A stretch of 64,000 bases of DNA from Mytilus californianus (taxonomy: Eukaryota; Mollusca; Bivalvia; Mytilida; Mytilidae), in NCBI RefSeq assembly GCF_021869535.1, contig NW_026262712.1, positions 104,474,140 to 104,538,139 of the forward strand, read 5' to 3'. Each line of letters starts with the position of its first letter. The stretch's first letter is position 1. A program made the translations under genes and the position numbers. Below the pieces are notes generated by a model. That model was not told the DNA's origin and searched no databases. It worked only from the letters and a program-made list of their open reading frames with translations. Shown one piece after another: positions 33,780 to 45,439 of the stretch.

Positions 33780-34270
33780 TCCACTTTTGATTTTGTTCTG
33801 ATTATTTGGTCCTTCCACTTTTCCATGGAAAGATCTCCTGATTGTGTTCTGATTATTACTATTTTTTTCTTTTTCCTCTGTTTTTTTCCCAGCGGTGTGA
33901 AGTGGTTTCGCAAGATGTTGTTTTGATATTTGTCATATGATATCGAACAGTTATTGCGCTTGAAACTAACCCCGTTTACCGAACACTTCTTATTTTGGGA
34001 ATTATCTCCACAAACACTGTTTTTTCTTGTGGACGCATCACCTCTGTAACCATAAAAGAAATGGACAAACTTATTTTGCCAAATTGCTCGTTTAATCCTC
34101 AGGATGGTTCGGTCGATTTTAACCGAAGCGATTCTGAGACTCCATATGAGAGCCATTTCCCTTTTTGTGTTTGACATAAGTGATATATAAATGTAACTCA
34201 TGCACCGTAAGTGAAAGAGAACTACGGTATCTTTCAAAATGAAAATGAGGTCAACGTAATGTGTCAAGGT
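33780..34270 (-). repeat. Dispersed repeat (reverse), pair with 50.22-50.67 kb
   Basis: Minus-strand words GGAAAGACCTCATTAG, ATCAGAACA, ATATCATATGACAAATATC, TTTGCCCGAAT-like spacing and TCTCATATGGAGTCTCAGAA parallel 50,225-50,665 in order. A 168-codon minus-strand frame is open here, but the paralogue is full of stops, so it is not treated as a gene. Confidence 0.55.
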
Positions 34271-34364
34271 CATGTTCTAAATTTACCATTTGCTTTTGTG
34301 TGTACCTCCTCTTAAGTATAAAATGTAGGTCCAAAAGAACTGATGCATACTGTTTGGGTTATTG

Positions 34365-34890
34365 AGAGAAAAAAAAAGTACATTTGATAAAAAGTAAAAT
34401 AACAAAAATATCGAAGTCCAAGGAAAATTCAAAACGGAAAGTCCCTTATTAAATGGCAAAAGCAAAAGCTCAAACACATCAAACGAATGGAAAACAACTG
34501 TCACATTCCTGACTTGGTACAAGCATTTTCTAATGTAGAAAATGCTGGATTAAACCTGGTTTTATAGCTAGCTTAACCTCTCATTTGTATGACAGTCGCA
34601 TATAATTCCATTATATTGACAACAATGTGTGAACAAAACAAACAGATATAATAGTAAAAAAATGTCAAAAATAGGGGTACAGCAGTCAACAGTGTGTCAT
34701 AATCTTAATCACTATAAAATCAAATAAATATGTCAACAATGAAAAACAAAAAGACATATAGACAACCCACATAAGCAAAAATGAAAGACAAAAATACAAC
34801 AAATGACCATAGCACAATAGCACAATGGCGGGATGTATAAGTACCGAGCCACGCCCAAAGGATATTACTAAAAGGCTATTAATTTACAAA
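34365..34890 (+). repeat. Dispersed repeat with CTTGGTACAGGCATTTTC motif, near full length
   Basis: Runs from CGAAGTCCAAGGAAAATTC through GGAAAGTCCCTTATTAAATG, TCCTGACTTGGTACAAGCAT, TAGCTAGCTTAACCTCTCAT and ACAATGTGTGAACAAAACAA to CACAATGGCGGGATGTATAA and GTACCGAGCCACGCC. Paralogues at 14.3, 16.0-16.5 (reversed) and 61.4-61.84 kb. Confidence 0.85.
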
Positions 34891-34906
34891 GACAAATAAA
34901 AGAACA

Positions 34907-35311
34907 CTATAACATGTAATTGAGATGATGAACAATCTCAGTACCTAACATTTTTACTCCAAGAACATCATGTATTATTTGTGAAGTTGATACGGAATAT
35001 TTATCAACAAGGTCTTGGTATCTTCCGATGAACCTTTTTACAAAAAGGACGAGACGTTCTTTGACATAACCCTGGTTCATCAACTTTCTACTTCGACACT
35101 GGTGACGTTTTATAAAATTTGAGTAGCATCTGCAATGATGACATCTTGTATGAGTTATTGCACCTGATATTGTAAAATTTAAGATAAATTGATTATTATA
35201 CTGGTACATATTAAAGTCATTAAGTCTTTTGAAAAAGTTGGGTGACATATGACCTTGAAAAATATCAACTCGAAGGAACCTTGAGTAAAACGGAAGTAGC
35301 CATTTTTGCAC
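34907..35311 (-). pseudogene. Reverse transcriptase C-terminal fragment (YIDD-type family)
   Basis: Minus-strand frame includes KLMNQGYVKERLVLFVKRF, IGRYQDLVDKYSVSTSQ and IIHDVLG, equivalent to LLNQ...KSSLRKFYGRHHELV...SQM at 9.2 kb. The upstream part lacks the catalytic box. A 5'-truncated copy. Confidence 0.65.
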
Positions 35312-35319
35312 TTTTCAAG

Positions 35320-36235
35320 ATAACGTACCTAGAAACCATATATTTGTTTAATATGCAGACATTAACCTATAAGTTGAGACCGGAAGTGACCATCTATGAA
35401 CCGGATGAAGCTAATTGTCTCCCTTATTTCAGGCAAACTAATAGAAATCTTATAGTTTTGGAAATAATATTAATTAAGCTATCATATGAGACAGGGATTG
35501 ATATTTATTTAACCGAAAGTTATTTATTTCAGTCAAAAATAAATAGAAACCAAATATTTTTGGAAAATGTGTGAATAAAACAATCATTTATGGCTTGAAG
35601 CGTCATTTTAATAACCGGAATTAGCATATTATCTCCATTTTTCAGGCAAAAGTATATAGAAACCATACATTTTTGGAATCAGTATGAAGAAACTTAAGAT
35701 TGGATGCCAATAATAACCTCGAGTTAACTTGAAGTACCTTCTTATCAATCATTAAGAAGATTAATGTTGGCTTTTAATTGTTTATATATTTCTGTTTGAT
35801 GGATTTTGATTATTTTCTTATTTTTTACTTTTAAAGTTTTGGTTAAGATATTTTTTTTAGACTGATAAATCATAAACGGACATTCAATGAACCGAAGAAC
35901 ATACATGAAGGTCACATTTAAAGTCAATATTCCTATTATTTAAAATAATTCATCTTCCGATTAATGTTATGGGCTCAACTTTAAACAATTGCATTTACAT
36001 TCTTTCCCTCTCTTTTACACTTATAATGAAGAGGAGGACTTGAGAGTTTAAATATACTATATAGATATTCTCTTGTTAACTCAGAAATATTAATCAATTG
36101 ATGAAAATAACTGCTTTTGTTGTTAATTTATCTCCATATAATGTTCATGCAATCACGTTCCTTACATGCTTTTAATTCTATTCTAGGCTCTGTTTATGTA
36201 TGATTGTGGGAATTGTGAAATAAACTAACAATAGA
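35320..36235. other. No gene recognised
   Basis: AT-rich sequence. 35,380-35,700 contains two loosely similar TTATTTCAG...AAATAGAAACCA segments (an old duplication). No protein. Confidence 0.35.
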
Positions 36236-36239
36236 ATAA

Positions 36240-36545
36240 TGATTATGTAAAATGACTAACAAGGTATGAGAGACTAAAGGATGAAGATGTAAAAAACTAT
36301 TTGCCAATAAGCAAATAGTATACTGAAATTGTAAGCTATAAAAGACTCAAAAGACGAACCAATATTGTACAGGTTCCTGACATGAAGAATATGGCGGGAT
36401 GAAACGTGTTTGACTGGGCTCAACACCTCTTCCATAGCCTTGAATAGTGGCGTAACAGCACCATATAAAAACAAACCGTAAAATTCAGCTACAAAGGGCT
36501 TACTTCTTTAGGTCAGCACACGCAACACAAAACTAACAAAAAGAA
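36240..36545 (-). repeat. LINE 3' tail, reverse orientation
   Basis: GTACAGGTTCCTGACATG, ATGGCGGGATGAAACGTGTT, GTGGCGTAACAGCACCATAT and AGGTCAGCACACGC parallel the tails at 12.3 and 26.1 kb. Confidence 0.6.
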
Positions 36546-36861
36546 AAAAGAAAAAAAGCACATTTATAGGATCATTTGCAGTTACTGAAAACTGGTTAAA
36601 GCAAATTCTAACTCCTTAAAAAGTCATGTTGTTCCAGACTTTAGTATCAATTAGTACATGTAACTTTTTGAAGAATTTTTTTTATATTGTACTGATGCAT
36701 TATTGGTAAGTTATCACATGCAATCGAATCGCCTTCATTGATACATAGAACATGAATTAGTTGTTAGACACTACATACACAGGTATGTATATTATGTTAT
36801 TATGAACGAATGTATTGAAAATGTAGAAACCTTTTCAGGACAATGTGCCAATAAATGAGTA

Positions 36862-37106
36862 AGTTGATATGGTCATAATTATAAATCAGCTCTTTACAAA
36901 ACTTTGAATTTTTCGAAATACTTTTGATTTTTTTACCCAAAGAATGTATTTGGCAACGCCATTCGAAATTATTGTTCAACAAACTCTTCAACTCCCCTCT
37001 TTATTTAGCCTTTTAACTTTTTTAATCGAGCGTCACTAATGAGTCTTTGGTAAACGAAACGTGCCGCTCTTATGTACACAACTTTAATCCTGGTATCTAT
37101 ATTGAG
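36862..37106 (+). repeat. Fragment of the hammerhead-bearing repeat
   Basis: Sense strand: GATATGGTCATAATTATAAA, AAAACTTTGAATTTTTCGAA, GTATTTGGCAACGCC, then CGAGCGTCACTAATGAGTCT, AAACGAAACGTGCCGCTC and AATCCTGGTA. The hammerhead core is CTAATGA instead of CTGATGA and helix pairing is reduced; inactive. Confidence 0.7.
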
Positions 37107-37119
37107 ATAATTGTTTCTG

Positions 37120-38050
37120 TCTATCTCGCTTCAAAATTGCGTTAATCAAAAGTTAAACTTGTTAGCATATTTTATGTCTTTCGTGTTACATGTGTTGGGG
37201 TACTGTTGTCTAATTGACTGCATCGCCAAAACGGCCTAGTGTACTAAAAGTGAAAGGTGTCACAGAACCTTGAGCCGTATTGATATCAATGTAAACAAGG
37301 CATTACATGAATCACTGTAATTTGCAATAAATTCGCACAATAGAAACCAAGAAATAACATTTGAGTATTATTATTGTAAAAAACAACATTTTATAAAGTT
37401 CAGGCGTCTGACGCAATACAGTTTGTTCAATGATTTTAGCACAAACTGTTTTATGTGTGGCAAAAAAATAAAGACATAATTTGTGGCTTTCAGTATGTAG
37501 TAGCAGGAAACGTTTTATTTACATATTTCAAATAATACTATTGGGACAAAGGTTCTTTTATGATGTTTGTAATGTGTTCACTTTTATTATCTTTGAAATC
37601 GATGTCTTTGATGCCGAAAACATTACATTTTTGTGCAGCGTAAAGATATTGTCGTTTGAACTGGATGGTGATCGTTGGTGACATCAGTACCATTTGTGCA
37701 GAATTCTCTTCTCTCTTCATGACCCTTTTTGATAAGTGTCAAATAATCTTTAAAAAGTATATCACTTTAAATCAAACAACTAAAATTCAAAATGAAAAAT
37801 ATGAAAACATCTTTTATTCTAATCATTTTTTTAATTCAATATGAACAGTATTTGTAAGTGTTGGCGGGAGTTTACTTTTTTTTTAACCGTCGTTAAAACC
37901 TGTTGTATTTATTATTGCCTGGCTTGTTTGTGGATTGCTGTATCTTGGTGTAGAAAAACCTCACAGTTTTGAATAACTCCACATTTTACAAACAGTTCAT
38001 CTTCTTATATCCATTTACAGAAAAGAACATAAAAGGAATTTTATTGTAAA
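37120..38050. other. No gene recognised
   Basis: AT-rich DNA. Opposing short frames at 37,481-37,844 overlap each other and match no family. Confidence 0.35.
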
Positions 38051-38054
38051 AACA

Positions 38055-38150
38055 AAAGTGCTGATTGATACCCATGGGTAAAAACGTCTGCCTCGTTTCA
38101 TGAACCCAATGGTTTTACAAACTCATCAGATACCAGGTTTATTATTTGTA
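38055..38150 (-). repeat. Very decayed hammerhead-repeat fragment
   Basis: AAGTGCTGATTGATACCCAT followed by ACTCATCAGATACCAGG recalls the end, ribozyme and start words of the monomer, with most of the unit deleted. Confidence 0.35.
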
Positions 38151-38751
38151 AGCATCAAAATTTAATTTCGTTGTCATGACTACAACTACAGAGTTATTGA
38201 ATAGTATTCAGATAGACAAATCGATGCACGAAGATGCGTTTATTGTGTTTTGATATCAAAACCGACTAACAAAACACAGAAATTAAAAAGAAAAATGATA
38301 TAGATTCAATAGCTGGGAATTAAAAATTGCTTAATCAATTGATATTGATAGACGGTTTGAGAACTATTGGAGCAATTTATTGGAATTGATTATTCTTTTT
38401 GAAAATTGCAAATTTCCTGAAATTATGTTTTAATACTGTTAAGTAGAAATAGTTGCGGAGATTAACTATTACAATTGCAGAGATGTCATTTATCTTTTCC
38501 ATGATTTGTTTGTTTCCTTATTTTTTATCCCCTGTTATAACAGCAGAAACTAAGAATTATTCCTGTTCATACCAATAGCATGTTTCTAGACACAATTAAG
38601 GATGAGTTTATAACCAATCCTAAACTGCAAAATTAAGTAAAATTGGTAAATTTAAAAACATTTTGAAATGCAAAGTAAACAAACATAATCAGTCTGAGCA
38701 GCAGATGGCGACACATACAAAGTATGAAGTTTTTTGTTAGTTCTTATATAG

Positions 38752-38945
38752 ATTAGACCGTTGGTTTTCCTGTTTGAATGGTTTTACACTATTTATTTTT
38801 TGGGCCCTTTATAGATTGCTGTTCGGTGTGATCCAAGTCTCCGTGTTGAAGGCCGTACTTTGACCTACAATGGCTTACTTTTACAAATTGTGACTTGGAT
38901 GGAGAGTTGTCTCATTGGCACTCATACCACAACTTCTTATATCTA
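38752..38945 (+). repeat. Dispersed repeat, GTTGTCTCATTGGCAATC family
   Basis: CCTTTATAGATTGCTGTTCG, GTGTTGAAGGCCGTACTTTG, GGATGGAGAGTTGTCTCATT and CATACCACAACTTCTTATAT. Confidence 0.8.
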
Positions 38946-38949
38946 CTTG

Positions 38950-39340
38950 AAGAGATTATTTCCTTTGTGATCACCAAAACAAAAATCATCTCTTACAATT
39001 AACCGATTTGTTTCAAATGTATTTCATTTCATTTATTTTTAAAAGAATTCATCTTGAAATATTTGGAACTATATATTTATTTTCAGCACCATTCTAATAA
39101 AATAGAGAAAAGTGTTTTTGTCGGAAAAAGAAGTGCTTTAAATGTTAAAGGCACTCTAAACAAATCGATGTTCATGGGATAAGATAATTGAGCGTATGAA
39201 ATCAAACACTGGCTCACATCCGGAAAAAATAAAAAAGGTGCTTCTTGAATCCCTTCCAAAACAGTTACAGAATACATAAAGATTGTCAACTACATTTGGC
39301 GAACCCCTGACAACTTCAACATAAAAGATATGTAATAATA
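38950..39340. other. No gene recognised
   Basis: Spacer with a 68-codon minus-strand frame of no known family. Confidence 0.3.
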
Positions 39341-39344
39341 AAAA

Positions 39345-40205
39345 AGTAAGCTGTTTGATATGTGATACATTTAAGAATACAATAAAATATTTTTTTCGTG
39401 TATGTAACTTGATTTTATAATGTCGACGCGTGAGTTATTATAATGCAAAAATATTGTTTATTTTTTTATATTTTGTCGACTTATTATACAACCTAAAATA
39501 CCTCCCGAAGCAATAGTGATATAAGCATCTGATAAAATAGAGAAATACAAATACTTACACATGTATTTGATCAATTAAATGGTATTTTCTTCCTTTCCTT
39601 CAGTTTCTGTTTTGGTAGTTTCAAATTTATTTATTTATTTGCTCAAAATAATAAGGATGAGATTTGAAAGGTGAAGGAGATGGAAGAAACGCTAGAAATG
39701 AAACAAGACTACCGAAAACGATAAAAGATAAATTGTCAATTCTTTGTCATCTGATGAGAACCGAAAATAAGCTGTTTGATATTTAGTACACTTAAAACAA
39801 TTTAAAAGTTGTTTTGTATGTGTATGTTACTTGATTTCAAAATGTTGACGCGTCAGTAATTATAATGCAAAAATATTGTTTATTAATTTTACTTTGTCGA
39901 CTAATAATACGACGTAGAATAACCCACGGAGCAATAGTGATATAAGTTCATCTGGATAAAAAAAGAGAAATACAAATACTTAAGCATGTATTTGATCAGT
40001 CTAATTGAAAGGTTTTTGTTCCTTTCCTTCAGTTTCTGTATTGGTAGTTTCAACTTTATTTATTTATTCAATCAAATTCAGTTATTTGTTCAAAATTATA
40101 GGAATGAGATTTGAAAGGTGGAGGAGATGGAGAAAACACTAAAACTAAAACTTAAACAAGACTACCGAAAACGATAAAAGATAAATTGCCAATTCTTTGT
40201 CATCT
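39345..40205 (+). repeat. Tandem duplication, about 430 bp x 2
   Basis: Two units (about 39,347-39,768 and 39,769-40,205) share, in order, AAGCTGTTTGATAT, TGACGCG or CGACGCG, TAATGCAAAAATATTGTTTA, AGCAATAGTGATATAAG, TTTCCTTCAGTTTCTG, GAGATTTGAAAGGTG and TTCTTTGTCATCTGATGAGA. The second leads into the coding-like segment at 40.2 kb. The last part recurs before the 62.9 kb copy. Confidence 0.8.
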
Positions 40206-40640
40206 GATGAGAAACATCCAGCACCTACTGGTAACCATCTAACTGCCGTAACTGGTCTTGCTGCCCAACAACCAACTGTCGTAGCTGGATCTGCTCTCCA
40301 ACAATTAGTTACTATCGCTGCATGTACTCCCGTGCAACCAGGTGCCCTAGCTGACCAGAGAGAGCATAAATCCAATGAATTCCCTCTACCTTACGTTGTA
40401 CGGCCAACAAAACAAAAAAGATGCCTACACTTTCTTAGTCAATTTTTGTATATTCTGCTTCAGATTCAGATTAAGATAGTTTAGTTGACTATTTTTGTGG
40501 CTTCTGAAATAAGGAACTTATTACACAATGCAACACATGAAACAGATATTCAGAGTAACAACATAATTTGCATTTCAGATGGGGACCCTGTCCCCACAAA
40601 ACAAACAGACAGCTCTGAATCATCCAGGGTTAAAAACAAC
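40197..40640 (+). other. Conserved coding-like segment of a repeat, copy 1
   Basis: From 40,200 the frame reads SSDEKHPAPTGNH, AAQQPTVVAGSALQQLV, IAACTPVQPGALADQRE. The 62.9 kb copy reads SSDEIHPGPTRNH, AAQQSTVVAGPAHQQLV, IAACAQEQSDALADQRE in the same frame, so the Ala/Gln/Val-rich peptide is shared with many substitutions. The similarity continues over the non-coding 40,410-40,640. There is no convincing ATG start, and the family is unknown to me; probably a transposon-encoded protein or a captured exon. Confidence 0.5.
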
Positions 40641-40821
40641 ATAACAACAACGAACTAATGACTAACATATTCCGGACTTGGTTTAGGTATGAAATGAAAT
40701 GTAAAAAATGTTAAGTTCGTATAGAAAAATAGAAAAGAGTAGAAAACCAAAGCAAAGTTAAGAATAACAATTTTACATAGAAAAACCAAAAATATGTGAT
40801 AAAAACGGATCCCGCTAAACT

Positions 40822-41187
40822 TTAATGAACTCGTGTGACCCGGAATGGTAAGCAGTTTCTGCTTCTTACAATACACCAGACGTGTTTCTCGTGAAAACCA
40901 TTATCATGGAAGATGGGAAAGAATCTTATCTTTCGGAACACGGGCAACCTATTACGGTCAATCAGTTCGTGCTTACGAGCATATAACTTGATAAAGAATT
41001 GCCTAATTCGTCGGACACCAAATAAGAGTTGAAAGATGTACATTTCATACAACAATCTGTTCGTGCGTAATATACACGAAGACACGGTAGAGGTTCTGTC
41101 TCTAAAGTGATCTTCACTCCGCTTGATGTAAACATTAAATTTGGGAAGGGATAAAACCTTATGCCACTGCTTGCGTAAATATTTCAT
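40822..41187 (-). pseudogene. Decayed reverse transcriptase C-terminal fragment
   Basis: The minus-strand frame contains RRIRQFFIKLYARKHELIDR, which parallels LKSSLRKFYGRHHELV of the YIDD-type family, and upstream NRLLYEMYIFQLLFG. Weak similarity; the assignment rests on that block. Confidence 0.4.
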
Positions 41188-41221
41188 AGATCATGTAATA
41201 AAATGTTCGTAGCATAACGTT

Positions 41222-41223
<2 letters not shown>

Positions 41224-41294
<71 letters not shown>

Positions 41295-41298
41295 TGTA
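41224..41298. repeat. Compound (CT)n(GT)n microsatellite
   Basis: 27 CT units (41,224-41,277) run straight into about 10 GT units (41,278-41,298). Perfect units; likely length-polymorphic. Confidence 0.98.
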
Positions 41299-41299
41299 T

Positions 41300-42150
41300 T
41301 CAAACACTTTTTAAATCTATTTTTTACGTTATCTTTTTGCTCAATATCTACATTTACACACATACGTAAAAGTTTTGACACAAACATGATAATATTAGCA
41401 AATAGTGAAATTTTCCTATGTTGAAATATATCCATACAACAACTCATCGTGTTTACATATCGCAGTTTTCCTTGCTTTTCTAGAGCGTGGGTCCACTAAA
41501 CAGACTTCTTTAACATAGTACAGTACTGACATAATTTCATTAATGCGTTTGTGGAAGGATGCTATATGACGGGTACAACAAAGCGGAATATTCTCACCTT
41601 CATAAGAAGACAAGATCAATCCTAATTTTATAAAAGACCTTTGGGGCCAATGTTCGTGTTTTTAATTCATTCTCATACTCTTGTTCTAGTTATTTGTACC
41701 CTTACGTCATTTCAATTTTTTTTCTTTCTTATATTTTTGTCACATCTTTTACTTTTTTACCTTCAATTCTACTTCAAAATGTAGGTTGTTCATTTTTTAC
41801 TTTTCGATATTTCACGTTTCCCGTCAAAGTTTAGGCAACGCCAATCTAATATAAAGGTGATTGTTTTACTTAATACGTATCAATTGATGATATAATGATA
41901 TCAAATATACCATGCTTAAATTGAGATTGCCGGAAAAAACATTTCCTCTTCATCAAAATAGTTGTGCTCGAATCAGAAGAGTTTTTTTTTTTTTTTAGAT
42001 CAAATCAAATCCGTATAAAAAGAATTGAAAACAAAAATTCAAGAACGTATGGCTACATTTGCTAAGTGCTTTGTGGTAAGAAAAACATAAAGAATTTTTA
42101 TTAGTAAACCAATAATTTGAAAACAAATTACGGAAGACAGATAATGCATG
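41300..42150. other. No gene recognised
   Basis: AT-rich DNA with a T13-A stretch at about 41,983-41,997. No gene or identifiable repeat. Confidence 0.35.
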
Positions 42151-42154
42151 TCTG

Positions 42155-42580
42155 CAAGGAATGTTGACTACTGGGCTGGCGATACCATCGGGGACGAAAA
42201 GCCTACCAGGAGGAGAATCGACAGAGCACAACGATCTTTTTTCAAGTACCTACAAATACCTACATAAAGGTATATCTTCTGTGACAATCCAGATTTTTAT
42301 ATAAAGAAAAAACATGTGTAAAGTGTTGTTTTATACCTCAGCATCTTTTTACCGCATCAAGCATTAATAATGACCTCCTTGTTTTACCTTCATATAAGTA
42401 TATCTCATGATGCTCTGAATACCAACATTCATTATAACGAGGCGTCTTTTTTATTTTGTTAATTTCATTTGTTTTACAAATCAAGACATCATTAAAAGTC
42501 GTATGAAGAGAAAAGAATTCATCGAATAATTTGGGAATGGTTTTACGAACACATGAGATATTGAAAGCCAAAATAACAAA
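42155..42580 (+). repeat. Hairpin-bearing dispersed repeat, copy 1
   Basis: GTTGACTACTGGGCTGGCGA, CATCGGGGACGAAAAG and CTACCAGGAGGAGAATCGAC are followed by AATCCAGATTTTTATATA, CGCATCAAGCATTA, TGACCTCCTTG and CGTCTTTTTTATTTTGTTAA. The second part recurs at 43,500-43,690. The head is a variant of the hairpin in the hammerhead monomer. Confidence 0.65.
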
Positions 42581-42704
42581 TGTATGTGTAGAAACTTGAT
42601 AATAAACTTATCTTATAAACAAATAACGTTTCATAAACAAATGTTAAAGAGATTCAAAACAACTTATAAAAGCTTAAAAAAAAAAGAAATGACTCGTTTA
42701 ATTT

Positions 42705-42816
42705 AGAACCCGTTGAAGGCCAGGTATATGAGAGAAAGGTAAGAACCCGTTGAAGGCCAGGTATTTAAAAGAAAGGTTAGAACACGTTGAAGACCAGATT
42801 ATTTGACAGAAAGGTT
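42705..42816. repeat. Minisatellite, 37 bp x 3
   Basis: Units start at 42,705, 42,742 and 42,779, each AGAACCCGTTGAAGGCCAGG or a close variant and ending GAAAGGT. Confidence 0.95.
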
Positions 42817-43349
42817 TATGGTAAATAATAAAATACATGATGATTGGAATAAATCAATAATGAATAACTCAAAAGGGATAGGACAAACAATAATTAAAAA
42901 AAATATGGATACATCTCTCCTGTTTTGAATCTTTTAGAATATTATAAAAATCATTCCAATAACTTATGTATAACATCCATGTAAAACTTTCATATTTCAA
43001 AATTAAATACTACCAGGTGTCGGTAAGTAGAACATATTCGTGTTTACTTTTTGAAATTGTATCAAAGATCATATTTCATGCATTTATAAATAACATTCCA
43101 ATAAGTACGTGTATTTATCGCATCAGTATGAAGAAACTGATGATAAGATGCCAATTTTAACTTTGAGTAAACACGAACTAGCTTCTTTTCAATAAATTTT
43201 TAAATTGATGTGGAAGGACCTTCAATTGTTCTCTGAACAATTGGTTTAATTCTTATTGCTTTCGGTAAAAAAACAAAACACATAGTGGTTTTAATAGTTC
43301 GACATTGTAAACACAATAATTTAAAAGAACATAACGTCATGAAATATAT

Positions 43350-43700
43350 TTCATGTCAACAAATGAATGTTGTCTCCTGGGCTGGTGGCACAATCAGCAA
43401 CGATCAAACCACCAGGAGGGGAATTGTACGAACCAAACAAAACGATCCTTGAAAGAAATTTAGTTTATCAGTACCAGCAAATACTTATTTATGAAATATA
43501 TTTTCAGTGACCAATCCAGATTTTTCTAAAGAAATATAAAGGATTGTCATCTATTTCAGCTTCTTCTGACCGCATTAAGCATTGGTAACTGACCTCCTTG
43601 ATTTAGACCTTTATATATGAATATCTAATACCGATCTTTATACCGAAATATCATTATAAACGGGGCTTCTTTTTTATTCTGTTAATTCAATGTGTTTCAC
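43350..43700 (+). repeat. Hairpin-bearing dispersed repeat, copy 2
   Basis: TGTTGTCTCCTGGGCTGGTG ... CCACCAGGAGGGGAATTG forms a hairpin with CTGGTGG and CCACCAG arms. It is followed by CAATCCAGATTTTTCTAAAG, CCGCATTAAGCATTG, TGACCTCCTTGATTTAGACC and GCTTCTTTTTTATTCTGTTA as in copy 1. Confidence 0.65.
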
Positions 43701-43899
43701 TAATGAAAACCACTTTGAAAGTCTGACTATGTTCGAACAAATAAATGCAATTATAGTTTGGAAATGGTTTTCTAATATAAAGATACACATCATATTGGTT
43801 GCAAAAGAAGACAATGATAACGAAAACAATAAACTTTTGTATTATAACTTAGTTAAATTCGTGAATCATTTTATTAAGAAGGACATGTAATTGAGTTGA

Positions 43900-44825
43900 A
43901 GGTTTATGGCAAAAAATAAAATATAAGATCGAAGGATTCTTTGTACACAGATGTCAAGCAAAAAGTAATCATTTGTAGGGAAAAAAAGAGAAAGGGTTAA
44001 AAGAAAACCTTCTGCGATACATTGCGCCATTAATAAAAGCTTTATTAATTGATAAATACTGTACAATTATTACACCAATCTAATATAACATTTTCAACTT
44101 TCTTAATTATCAGTACAGGATATTGCTTAGTAGAAAATATACATGTTTATTCTGTAAAGTATATCATATTCAAAGGTTCGCATTTCATGTATTTTCCAAT
44201 AACAAATAAGGAATTACGTGTATCATATTTATTTTTCTAAAACATACAAACATCAATACGATAATGCATGAATATGTTGCATCATTTGCTTCTGTCCTTT
44301 ACAACTATTACATATTTTTTATTAACTGCTTTTGATTAAGTAAGTTAGGAATATAAATGATTCGTTTAGAAATCAAAGAATTCCAGTCTTCCGTAGTATT
44401 TATCATTTATACACGAATATGTCGATAATGATGTACAAAATAATTACCTTGCCTCGTCCACTCCCCATATTGTACTCGAAGAAACCAAATACCTTATTTA
44501 TCAAGGAACTAACATACCAGTTTTGAAATCGAAAAGCCACTTATTATTTCGTATACGTATAAAAAATAGAAGCTTAATTTTTAATGATACGTCCTGCAAT
44601 CATATTTTACTCTATATCAAACTATTTTAGGTGTGTTTCTTATTGGTTTCTTTAATTAATGTCAGCTAATTTGAATGTGTGATAATTAAAAAACCAAAAA
44701 CAAATTATGTTAAAAAGTTTAGTTTCATCACTGGAGGACAATCTAAACATTTGTGTATTACAGGACATGCATGAACGATGAAATTATACTCCAATTAGTT
44801 TAAACTAATGTAGAAAATATAAATA
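43900..44825. other. No gene recognised
   Basis: AT-rich spacer. Short frames on both strands at 43,866-44,240 overlap and match nothing. Confidence 0.35.
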
Positions 44826-45039
44826 GAATTGAGAATGGAAACGGGGAATGTGTCAGAGACAACAACTCGATCAAAGAGAAGAAAATGTAAAATATACTGA
44901 CATAGGAGAAAGTTCCCAAAATTCAGTAATCTCTAGCCCACAATATTTACAATATGAAATCTTAATACTAGTTTCATGCATCTGAAATAACCGAAAAGAA
45001 AAAATAAGTATAATTAGACCCGCACTATAAAGAAGAGCA

Positions 45040-45430
45040 GTTTTAAAATAAGAAATTGCCGTATGATTGCTAATGAGACAGCTGTCCACATGAGACCAAA
45101 TTACATAGAAGTTAGCAACTACATGTCACCGTACGACCCCAACTAGGCATTACCACAATTAACATCTTTTCAGTGATATTTGAGGTCAAACAAGTTGAAA
45201 GTTCAAAACATATAATACTTTGAAGAGTTGATATAACCGAAAAAGATCCAACAGTATAGCCAAATCCTGACCAGTAATAATTAGCAGTTGAATCGACAAG
45301 TCGACTGACAATTGACCCATCTAGCCCCAAAGAAAAAAAATTGAAAGTTATCATAAATACGTCCGAACTCCGAAACAAGTAAAACATTTTTCACGTATCG
45401 TACCGTCTAAGCATCCACATCATGCATTAA
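45040..45430 (-). repeat. Dispersed repeat, reverse, pair with 46.98-47.30 kb
   Basis: GCTAATGAGACAGCTGTCCA, CATAGAAGTTAGCAACTACA, CCGTACGACCCCAACTAGGC, AACATCTTTTCAGTGATATT and CGTACCGTCTAAGCATCCAC appear in both. The GTTGTCTCATTGGCAATC family element is its right part. Confidence 0.75.
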
Positions 45431-45439
45431 AAAAAAATC

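Noticed and set aside
33767..34273. 168-codon minus-strand open frame
   Set aside because: Lies in a dispersed repeat whose second copy at 50.2-50.7 kb is full of stops; no family match.
40201..40216. CTGATGAGAAAC as a hammerhead core
   Set aside because: There is no helix II between CTGATGA and GAAA and no helix I or III partner; it is part of a coding-like repeat.
45112..45387. 91-codon minus-strand frame
   Set aside because: Inside a dispersed repeat shared with 47.1 kb, where the frame is not kept.
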